Of a stretch of 64,000 bases of DNA, positions 55,909 to 64,000 are shown in pieces. The notes under the pieces are model-generated. The model searched no databases, had not been told where the DNA came from, and saw only the letters and a program-made list of their open reading frames with translations. Position 1 is the first letter of the stretch; each line of letters opens with the position of its first letter. Source of the DNA: Lichina pygmaea. Taxonomy: Eukaryota; Ascomycota; Lichinomycetes; Lichinales; Lichinaceae. The position numbers and the translations under genes were made by a program. The stretch covers positions 4,502,379-4,566,378 of the forward strand of contig OY730170.1 of assembly GCA_963422465.1 (NCBI GenBank). The letters run 5' to 3'.

Positions 55909-56782
55909 TTAAAACAGCCAGACGAACCAGAAGAGCAGGATGACAGCGCCAAAGAATAAGAACCAGACCTTCCAGCCGATTCCTGTCCGCTCGGCCATGC
56001 GCAGCATTCGGTTCATCGTGCTTTTCAGTCGCGCTCGGGTGGAGTCGAAGGAGTGGTTCTACGCAGGCCCATCGCCGTCAGTCTGGGGTACGGGCAGCGG
56101 AAAGACGGACGTGCTACGCACAGCCAGATGACATGAGTACATACCATCTTCTCTGCCAGGGCTGTTGAATCTCGGATTTCGTCACCTATCGCCACCGTGA
56201 TCTGGAGCATGCGTAAGTCCACCGAACAATGCTAGGAGCCACGACACACGAAGCCGCTAGAAAGATAAGAGAGAGTAGCTCCGCCGCGGGTTCCGTACCT
56301 CCTTCAACACTCTGACCTTCGCCGTCATGCCCTCGACATGTTGATCATTCTGGCTCTCCAGCTCCGAGAGAACGGCATCGCTGTATTGACCTCTGTGGTG
56401 TCCGCCTGATGCTCAGTCTCCGCTCACACCACATCCAAGACCCAAAAAACCCTAGTGGGTGAACCGGACAAGAATGGAGAACCTACCTCGAATTCGGTGT
56501 CGCAGGCCTGAAACTGCCTCCGTTGGGATATCCAGCGCCACTGCCGCCAGAAGGGGAGACAGAGCCAGGCCCCACGCCGGCCGATGGTCTTTGACTGCTG
56601 GGCTGATCCCGATCTCCCGTGTATGCGCTGAAAAGACTGGCGCGTGGATCGCGGTTGTGGAGAGTCGATGATGACGATGGAGATGCGTGGTTGTATCTAC
56701 ATATCCTTTAGGTCAGCCGGTGCTCTCGCGACTCCTCTCGGGTCGAGTGCAAGAAAAAATGGGGACAGTACCTCGAGGACAT
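55909..56782 (-). CDS. BET1: ER-Golgi SNARE Bet1
   Basis: A tail-anchored Qc-SNARE for ER-to-Golgi vesicle fusion. Five exons (56772-56782, 56487-56696, 56299-56392, 56145-56201, 55909-56058) join in frame to 173 residues. Exon 1 is only 11 nt (MSS plus part of Arg), giving MSSRYNHASPSSSSTLHNRD and then RASLFSAYTG. The SNARE helix runs from GQYSDAVLSELESQNDQHVE through ITVAIGDEIRDSTALAEKM to NHSFDSTRARLKSTMNRMLR. The single C-terminal membrane anchor is WKVWFLFFGAVILLFWFVWLF. Continuity of the heptads across all four introns supports the exons. Sft1 is the nearest alternative, but the N-terminal RASLFSAY-type motif and the end fit fungal Bet1 better. Confidence 0.9.
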
Positions 56783-57509
56783 GGTCACCCTCTCAGTCCG
56801 CTCTTGTGACAAGGCGACCAGCTTGACTGCCACTGCAGTTGCGAGGGAAGGGAGTTCGGAATGGACAGGTGTATCGTAAACAACCGAGGTTGCAGTGGCT
56901 GAACTTGCAACTGTGGTCGCAAGCTCCAGGTGTAACCGAGCTTGTCGGCAGGTACAACTTTTAGCACAATCATAGCCTAGCCAGTGCCTCGCAATCAAGA
57001 ACACTCGCCTACCGTAGGGCTACGTGTAGCCGCGCTCGGCTGATTCTACAATGCTCATCATCAGTACGGAGGTACGTATGTACTTCCATACGGACAGATT
57101 ATCATCAAAGAGCCTGGAACGAACATGGCTGGCAGTCAACGTATGCACTTCAAAATGAAATTCTTACTACATGCATAGCCAGAACACTCTCTGGTGAGCC
57201 CTTCCTCTTGTCCTCCGCCCTTTGCTTTCAAAGAAGGTTTGATGGGATTTCTTCGTTGCTATCTACATACAATGGGCTTGCCACCGAATGATTAAGGGGG
57301 TCTCATCTTGTGGCAGTCAGTCGTCTGTTGGCTTCCTCAGTCGTCATAGCTCCGGCTAGGTATCGGCTGTGAAGGCGAACGTTCCCCGGGACGACCAGTG
57401 TCATCCCAGCCCGCCCGATATCATTGACCTGTTCTAGTTCCTTTCTTGACGCATGAGACCATAAGATTGATCCGTCCACGGACAGTCGAGGAAGACTCTG
57501 TCGGTCAGG
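56783..57509. promoter_or_regulatory. BET1 promoter and CHZ1 3' flank
   Basis: It holds GTACGGAGGTACGTATGTAC at about 57064-57083. Short frames only; no gene is seen. Confidence 0.5.
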
Positions 57510-58028
57510 CTACTCCTCCATCCTGTCTTCGGCTCGAACCTGCCCCGCCTGGCCGTCGTCACGCATCTCGTAGTCCTCATCTTCGTCCTCGTCCGGTTCG
57601 AGGTCGTCGCCTGCTTCCTCGGCCGCCTTCGCGTAGTTGATCCGCTTGCCGCGCGTGCGCCGTTCCCCCTGGATGATATTCTCCGCCGTGACGCGACCGA
57701 TGTCACTGCCGTCTCCCTCGCCTGCTCCTGACGGGTTGTTTTCCTCGAGCTCTTCTTTGGCATCTTATAAACAGACGGCGATCTACGTCAGTAGTGATCT
57801 CAGATAAGACAAGGCAGTGAAAGCTTGGTAGGCAGGCTTCAGGTCGGCTGAACACAATTCAAGTAGGTTCGGAGCTGCGCCCAAAGAGGCACAAGTGATG
57901 CATGACTGTTGCTGGCGCCTAGACGTACCTAGCTCAGGAACCTATGCTCATTTCCGCGTGGCATCAGCTACGGCAAGTCTCTTTTGCACTTCGAGCCGTA
58001 CTCGGAAAGACAACAGGATAGTCTCACC

Positions 58029-58060
<32 letters not shown>

Positions 58061-58243
58061 CTCGTCATCGTCCTCGTCGTCTTCGTCGGCATCGGGGAGG
58101 ACGTCCGACGCTCTACCCTTGCCCTTGACGTCGGCCGTCGCAAAGGAGGATGATTCGTCCGTCGTGCCGGCGGCAGTCAGTCCGCTTGACCCTTGGGGCG
58201 CGTCGCCGTGCGCAGATGCACTCGGCTTGTTTTGGTCGGCCAT
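57510..58243 (-). CDS. CHZ1: Histone H2A.Z-H2B chaperone Chz1
   Basis: Delivers H2A.Z-H2B dimers to the SWR1 remodeller in the nucleus. Exon 1 (58028-58243) begins MADQNKPSASAHGDAPQGSS and ends in an Asp/Glu block (DEDDEDDDEDDDDDDD). The last exon (57510-57763) reads DAKEELEENNPSGAG, then the Chz motif DIGRVTAENIIQGERRTRGK and RINYAKAAEEAGDDLEPDED. The phases of these two exons do not match directly. A 13-nt microexon at 57929-57941 (GTTCCTGAGCTAG, between acceptor GCATAG and donor GTACGT) restores the frame and gives 160 residues; a 4-nt exon at the same donor would also do. The product is intrinsically disordered and very acidic, as expected for the family. Confidence 0.85.
57929..57941 (-). 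other. Proposed 13-nt microexon of CHZ1
   Basis: It codes VPEL plus one base. It is inferred from phase and from good flanking splice sites, not from conservation. Confidence 0.45.
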
Positions 58244-58847
58244 TGCTCCGTGTATCCCTTGTTTTGATTCGATCGCTCTCTGGTCGCGGACGAAGGTGTG
58301 ACGACGTGGAGCTTCAGTCAAGGAAGCTTCGGGCGGGTCGAGCTTGATGGAGGAGAAGAGGAAGAAGGGTCGCAGATGGGCGGGACTCCAGCTTTTGTAG
58401 CTGAAGACGTGTTATTACTCGAAATGTGAACGTCAGTCGTCGTCGTCACGATCGCTGTAAGAGTGTTCTACGTACGTACAAGCTCGGAACAGTGCCTGCA
58501 AGGGACGGAAGTCAAGGCAAGTTCCGGCAACCTACGGATTGACGCGGGGTGACGCGACCGGGCCGGGTTGTGGGGGTTGCCACGGTGATTCTAGGCGTAG
58601 CGACGAGCAGTCCATCTAATTAGTTCGGCGCCGAGTTGATGATATTCGATTCGCTACCTACTCGTAATGGTAGAGATTGAAAACGCCGACGAATGCAGCG
58701 ATGCTACCCCACAGTAGCATCAAAGACCTGCTCCTCAAGTGTAGAAGAGTCCGATTCATGTTCCCACAATGCGCATCTCTTCTAGTTCGTGCTTCTTCAT
58801 AGCTAGCACAGCGCGTTTCAAGAGTTCCATCCCCGCCCATCATAGTC
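58244..58847. other. CHZ1 promoter and IWS1 3' flank
   Basis: It holds one TACGTACGTAC word near 58471. No gene is seen. Confidence 0.5.
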
Positions 58848-60363
58848 CTAGGCTTCCTTTCCAGCCAGCCTGTTGGCCTGCCTGAGCTTGAGCTTTCGAA
58901 GCCACGCTTCCCCGGTGGCACCAGCGCGCTTGACTTGCTTGCTGTCCACAGCCGTGTTCCTCGGGGCAATCTCGTAGCTGATGGCGTCAGGCTGAGGACG
59001 CTGGGCACGGCTCGGATCGTGAAACGGATTGGTTCTGATCTTTTGCGTCTCGATACCCTTCGTGTAGAAGTCGGTCGGCGCGACGACGGCAGCCCTGTTC
59101 ATCGTCAGCGGTGAAGATGTCTCGGGAGGTCCGACGACAACGTACGAAGGATCGTAATCCACCTCTTCACGGACTCTCTCGCTGTAGTTGGCCGACCGCT
59201 TGAGGATCGGCCGAGTCCATTCTCCGAGTAGCTTCTCCGCGATGCGCTTGATCCTCGGCTCGGGCCTCTTGCTCTTCGTGTAGAAGAGCATGACCTTGCC
59301 GATGCCTGACTGGACCAGCGTATCTTGGTTGATAGGGAGCCTGGTAAGGGCCGCGAACATCTCCCGCTGTACGTCGTATGCCGGTAAATTGCCGTCCGAC
59401 AGAGGCTCGAGGAAGAATTTCATCGCTTCGACGAAGCCCGATTCCGGATCGGCTAGATTGGCCTGGAGATGGGTGCGGTTGAGCAATGACACCACTTCTG
59501 GAAGCATTTTGAGCTTCGCTCCCGCGGCGCGACCCGCTTTCCGGGCCTCATTGTCGGCCATGGCTGCGTTTACCATCTTCACACGCATCTTTTCGATCAT
59601 GTCGTCCTGCGCCTTCTCCACGTCCTGGATCTTTGGTCAGCATATATGGCTGCCTTTGACGATGCGATGCCGTTGACGCACCACGCCGGTTTTTTTGCGA
59701 CGGCGACGATTGGGGTTCCTCAACGCCTCATCCATCGCCCTGTCCAGACGGAGCCTCCGCTCTGAAGTAGAATTAGCCTGGAGTTCGAATGGCGCCATCG
59801 AGAGATTACGTGATCGACCCACGTTCTTCCGGTGACAGATCCTCCTCGTTGATCTCAGGCTTCTTCCTCGACTTGCGCGCCTCTTTGGGCTCCGCCGCGG
59901 TCCCCGCCACGGGCCTCTGTCTCCTCTTCCGTTTCCCGGTCATCTCCTCACCGCCGCTGAAGTCGTCGTCGTCGTCGTCCCTGGCCTTGCGGCTCTTCTT
60001 CGTCTTCTCCCGCTTGCGCTCGCGCTTCTTCTTCGAGCCTCCATCATCGCCTTCAGCAGCCGGCCTCTTGCGCTTATGGATGCCGATCAGGCCAATGTTG
60101 GATTCATCAACGGCTATGGCTGGGCGGTCTTCGATGGCGATGTTCGCCGGATCAAAGTCCTGGAACTGCGCCTCATCGATATCGGAGAGGTCAGAATCGT
60201 CAGAGACCTGGTCGACGTAGTTCACTCGGCTGGAACCAGCCCCCTGTGCTCTAGTCGCAGTGGGAGCAGTGCCACTTTCTTCCGATGACGAGTGAGCTTG
60301 ACCGCCAGACACCGGGCTGTTATCCATATTGGCCTGATCTGCCGCGCTTTCTGCGTCTGACAT
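58848..60363 (-). CDS. IWS1: Transcription elongation factor Iws1/Spn1
   Basis: Binds Spt6 and RNA polymerase II and links elongation to histone chaperoning and mRNA processing. Three exons (59823-60363, 59685-59761, 58848-59630) join in frame to 466 residues. It starts MSDAESAADQANMDNSPVSG. The N-terminal 200 residues are acidic, then Lys/Arg-rich (GSKKKRERKREKTKKSRKAR). The C-terminal half holds the TFIIS N-terminal (LW-type) helical domain: KLKMLPEVVSLLNRTHLQAN, LEPLSDGNLPAYDVQREMFA and SGIGKVMLFYTKSKRPEPRI, then IAEKLLGEWTRPILKRSANY. This motif set is diagnostic. An upstream in-frame ATG at 60411 exists, but MSDAES fits the family better. Confidence 0.95.
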
Positions 60364-60738
60364 GATGAAGTCTCGATAGTTTTCAGTAAAGAGTCGTTGA
60401 AGCAAGATCACAGGGACGGAGACAGAGTTGGGTTGAAGTATGCTGACTCATTCAATCCTTGTTGAAGATCACGAGGCTGCCTATATGACTAAGCATATAT
60501 CCACGTAGCCTAAACTCACATGACGCTCGAGTTGTGTACAAGGCGGATGGTGTACGTATTTGCTGACACATCAAGTCGCTGATCTAAAGCACGAGGTAGC
60601 TGAGCTTGGCTGTCTTTCTTTCTTGCAAAGCAGCATCGCCTCGAGACAAATCTTCCCACGTGGAACGAGGAACCAGCTCCTCTGATATAATCCGGTTCTA
60701 GAACTACTATACACACTCTCAGAGTATTCTCTGCAAAG
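60364..60738. promoter_or_regulatory. Shared promoter of IWS1 (minus) and TOM5 (plus)
   Basis: Only 375 bp separate the two divergent start codons, so both promoters must lie here. CTGATATAATCCGG near 60678 is a weak TATA-like candidate for TOM5. Confidence 0.6.
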
Positions 60739-61143
60739 ATGTTTGGCGGAGGTGAGTTTTTTGACGCTGAGGCTTGACCCCCTCACAGCTTCGCGTGCGT
60801 TCCTAATTTCATACCGAACCAGGTGCTCCACAGCAAAGTAAAGCTGAGATTAAGGTACACCGACACCTCCTGCGGCTAGCATCCATAGCAGCATCATCGG
60901 CGATGCCTCTGTTCCTCGGGTTGCGTATGCATCGGGCCCATGGCTAATAAGCTGGCGATGTTTAGGCACAAGAAGAAGAGGCATCCTCCACAGTGCAAAG
61001 AGTCGTTGTAGGCTGCATCTTACTATACCTCTGTATGGATCTTTCCTATTCTTGACTATTAGATGGCTTCAAAGGCTTGGAACTAATGTGACTGCATCTC
61101 CTTAGCACCGTTTGCGATCGACTATGTCAAGAATCTTGTTTGA
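60739..61143 (+). CDS. TOM5: Tom5, small subunit of the mitochondrial TOM complex
   Basis: A tail-anchored outer-membrane subunit that helps pass preproteins into the Tom40 pore. Four exons (60739-60751, 60823-60854, 60966-61032, 61106-61143) join in frame to 49 residues, against 50 in yeast Tom5. The product begins MFGGGAPQQSKAEIKAQEEE; yeast begins MFGLPQ. Its membrane segment and end read CILLYLSPFAIDYVKNLV, the conserved LSPF box lying across intron 3. All introns have GT-AG ends, and intron 3 has a good branch site (ACTAATG). The gene is too fragmented to show up as an open frame, with three introns in 49 codons and a 13-nt first exon. Confidence 0.9.
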
Positions 61144-62115
61144 AGTTGCTCTTTTTTCTGAAAAATGAGTCGGCGAGCATGTACCATACTGTACTATATG
61201 GTGGGAAGATTGGATTAGTACGGGCACTGGACATTTGTCCATGCCTTTTGGGACTTCGCAGATAGCCGGTCTGGGCGATACTCTTAGTCCTCTTCACCTT
61301 TATACTTATCCCTTCAAGCCCTGTTCCAGCTGTGGAAAATGATCTACGCGCGATGGTTTTTGGCGCATTTCTCAGGCTTTCTAGAAGGTGGCTGCTAAAC
61401 AATTCTGCCGTAAATACATGCTACATTGCGCTACGCAGGTCGGTTCGTCCCGGAAAGCAGGAACCCTTCTACTTCTGTTCTAAGAGTCTGCCCAGGACTG
61501 ACTCGTTACTGCAGAATTGGGCAATGTAAGGCCAATCCGAGTTTAAATCAATCAGAATCCGATTCTCAGCTTCAACATCGCTCGGTTCAGCGTTGGCTGT
61601 TTGCTCTGTCCCTTATGCCCGCGTCGTCTTTGGCTCTTACAACCTTCAACTTCCCTCGGGGTCTGATACGAGTCTAAGACATACACTTGGCCTTGGGGCA
61701 TACTATACTCCCGCCATAGAGACGAACGCCATGTACCCGCAAGATGTGCCCTCATCCTTTCACAGAGCGAGGGTCATCTTTCCTCCTCCTTCTCAGCCAA
61801 CTTCTCTACGAAGCGTGCCAAGGCAGGGAATGAGGTCCTCACAAACCCCATCGAGAGGGCTTGGTATCCCTGCTTTGTTGGTAACAGGCGTACTATTGAT
61901 CAGAACAGCGGAAAGGAGACTACTGGTTCGTGTTCACCAAGAACCAACAGCAAAAGCACCCCAATGTGTTTGTGTGACTCATTCGGATCCAACGATACCC
62001 CTGCTGCTGAGGACTCTTTATACCGCCACGAACGAGCCGAGGCTGAAAACGGTTGCACGGCGTCAGCGGCAATTCTTTTTCTGTTTGGTATGAGCTGATA
62101 GGAATTCGAAATGCA
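61144..62115. other. TOM5 3' flank, no supported gene
   Basis: A plus-strand frame of 166 codons (61593-62093) is present, but shows no recognised motif and a composition typical of non-coding DNA here. The sequence is AT-richer than the gene cluster. Confidence 0.4.
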
Positions 62116-62671
62116 GATCGTCCAACGATCTCCGACTTGATGGTGCAGATGATGGTCAAGACGATGGCAGCATCATCTCCCGCGGGGGCTCGACATGTAT
62201 GTTAGAAGCCGTCACCAACCAAATTCTTGATTCATGGGCCGCCGAACACGGCGCTAGGTGGAATCCATGCATCAGGACTCGCATCGAGAATGACCCCTGC
62301 GCGAGGTGAGCGAGCCAAGATCCAGGACGAGCTACGTGTGTGAGTAGACACGAACGGATAATCCCCAGCCCCGAACGGGTTGCCTCCCTGTACGGCCCAG
62401 GGTATCTTGTTATCGGCTGGACACTGTACGCCTGGAAGGGGTGAGCGACTATCGGTCCTACGGGGCCCATTACGGCAGCCGCAGAGATGGGCTAATTATC
62501 ATGCGATGGCGGAGACGAAGACAATGACGAAGTCGATCCCGTGGCCACCGAAGACATGTACGCCAAACTGTTCTATGACAAAGAAGACTCCATCCTGACG
62601 TGCGTGAGGCACGTCGGACTCTCGAATGAATCTTACCGCCCTGGCTTCATCACAGTCGTGCGCGGCAGGTA
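62116..62671 (+). pseudogene. Possible exons of an unrecognised fungal membrane protein
   Basis: Three plus-strand stretches look exonic. About 62118-62318 reads SSNDLRLDGADDGQ, then AVTNQILDSWAAEHGARWNP and CIRTRIENDPCA, followed by donor GTGAGC. About 62370-62440 reads SPERVASLYGPGYLVIGWTL and YAWKG, followed by another GTGAGC. About 62515-62669 reads DNDEVDPVATEDMYAKLFYD and ILTCVRHVGLSNESYRPGFI, ending before GTAGGT. The first two join in frame across a GT-AG intron; the join to the third fails by phase. I found neither a start exon nor a continuation, so this may be a decayed gene piece. The LYGPG plus hydrophobic stretch recalls fungal multi-pass membrane proteins of unknown function, but I cannot name it. 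Confidence 0.35.
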
Positions 62672-64000
62672 GGTAGTGCAGCCGGAGATTCTTCTGATCA
62701 GATGAGTCGAAGTACAACAAGGTAGTACCAGTGGCTCTAGCACAGACAATATACGACTGTCGTCACAAGTTGACACGATCACATCCGTGTCGATGCAAGT
62801 TTAGCACTGCACAACATGCCAATTCTCTTGGGCAAGTACAGCGTAAATTGAAACCAGATGTTTTGAACAATGAATATCTTTCTGTCCTCACTCTTGCCCT
62901 TGTCCTCACCCTCACCCTCACCCTCACCCTCGACAAGTAAAGCCAGAAGACTGCTCTCAAAGCGGACAGATTGCTTCCACACACAGAACAGTTCCTCTGA
63001 ACAAGGGTACAAAGCATGACGTACCAAGTTCCTCCCCTAGAATGTGTTCAACGAAATCGATCATTGCATCACATCACTGCACATCTTCTTTGCCTTGAGT
63101 CTTTGAAAACATGCACTGTCAAACACCATGACTCCATAACATGGGCCGCGGGAGTATACTGTATGTGTGACTTGAGCCGCACACCGAGTAGTGTCTCAGA
63201 ACAGTCCTCTGACTGCATGCCGGCGGCGTGAGAGCTGCTTGCCAGCTGCGCGACGGATCATCTGTTGGAGGTTCAGAGCAGGGATGTATATCTTCTTTAT
63301 CTAGATGAGGGAACTGGCAAGACTGGATCGACCACATTCCTCGCCCCTTCTTTCCGGATCGGGTCGCAACATCAACACTCGTACACCCCACACCTCGCAC
63401 CAGGGTGTTCCTATAGTGTGAGAGCCTCACGTTTTGTGGTTTGTGTGGATAGTGTCACACCCACTTGATTGAAAGATGTGACACCAGACACAGAACACCC
63501 TCCTCCTCCTCCTCCAACACCAGAATCAATCTGTATAATAAGGAGCTGGAAAACAATATACCAGAAGAGATAAGTGGACAAGAGAGAGAGAGAGGGCGGG
63601 AGCAGGAGAAGGAGACGGAAAAGAGAAGGTGTCTAATGTTTTCTGTTCACTGTCCAACCACAGACAGACAGAAGTGTAATCAGGAGAAGTATAATCAGGA
63701 AAAGTATCCGTCTGTCCATGACACACATCCAGACACAAATCCAGACACGTCCATGATACCATGACCAGCGTACACCAAGAAAGAATGTGGGAACAGCACG
63801 ACCACGACCCTGGCCTTCTTTTCCTCTCCGCCGTGTGAAGGAGTAGATATTACGTTGTGGGGGCATGTGAAAACAGCAGTCACAACGCTCATCCTGATCA
63901 TCGTCGTCATCATCGTCATCATCATCGTATCACGGCCCGGCCACCGCTGTTCTTCTTGGGTGATGTCGACGACGAGGGCAGCGCCTTCAACGGCAAGGAC
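62672..64000. other. Right-end region, no supported gene
   Basis: It holds a (CTCACC)n hexanucleotide tract (62894-62931), GA- and CTC-rich stretches, and a CpG-poor block at about 63405-63780 including TGTCACACCC, which may be repeat debris. At the extreme right, the minus strand from 64000 reads LPLKALPSSSTSPKKNSGGR, then AVIR and a stop, which could be the C-terminus of a gene lying beyond the window; the evidence is thin. Confidence 0.35.
62894..62931. repeat. (CTCACC)n tract
   Basis: Several CTCACC/CTTGCC units. It is not the fungal telomere repeat (CCCTAA). Confidence 0.85.

Noticed and set aside
62894-62931. Interstitial telomere repeat
   Set aside because: The unit is CTCACC, not the fungal telomere unit CCCTAA.

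Overview
The window is nuclear DNA from a fungus, most likely a filamentous ascomycete (Pezizomycotina). Its genes carry many short GT-AG introns (about 40-110 nt). The protein set is fungal: GLT1, YME2, CTF4/Mcl1, CHZ1, a PMT2-type mannosyltransferase, fungal APC15 and a CTL transporter starting MFSEYASRFL. The mobile DNA is Ty3/Gypsy chromoviruses and Tad-type LINEs, and intergenic DNA is full of TACGTA and TACTCCGTAC-like words. These assignments come from reading the sequence, not from a database search.

Layout. 1-11.5 kb is a nest of transposons. A CpG-poor Ty3/Gypsy element A runs off the left edge. Next is the 5' end of a Tad-like LINE, split by a complete-length Ty3/Gypsy element B (4366-10677) with two 391-bp LTRs and a CCCTG target duplication. 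Older Gypsy debris and a fragment of a TRM2-like tRNA methyltransferase follow. 11.8-20 kb holds a probable mitochondrial conserved fungal protein, a CTL-family transporter (minus) and a Rab GTPase (plus). 20.2-27.1 kb holds a 200-N gap, PMT2 (minus, C-terminus lost in the gap) and CTF4 (minus). 27.2-32.5 kb is gene-poor, with a decayed LINE and several copies of a small GGGGGC-rich inverted-repeat element. 32.5-39.5 kb holds cytosolic HSP70 (minus), an EMI1-like DUF3128 gene (minus) and YME2 (plus). 39.5-42.3 kb is gene-poor with a LINE tail. 42.3-49.6 kb is GLT1, the NADH-glutamate synthase. 50.2-52.3 kb is APC15 with a very long acidic tail. 52.3-55.9 kb is low-complexity DNA with one uncertain coding stretch. 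55.9-61.1 kb is a compact cluster of BET1, CHZ1, IWS1 (all minus) and TOM5 (plus). 61.1-64 kb shows only weak coding traces.

The host genes are housekeeping functions rather than one pathway: secretion (Rab, PMT2, BET1), mitochondria (YME2, TOM5, EMI1-like), chromatin, replication and cell cycle (CTF4, CHZ1, IWS1, APC15), nitrogen assimilation (GLT1) and protein folding (HSP70). Several carry very small exons (11, 13, 13, 13 and 17 nt), which ORF-based annotation would miss. The most novel-looking signals are a zinc-cluster/coiled-coil reading frame running antisense at the 3' end of both Gypsy elements, and LTR divergence made only of CpG transitions.
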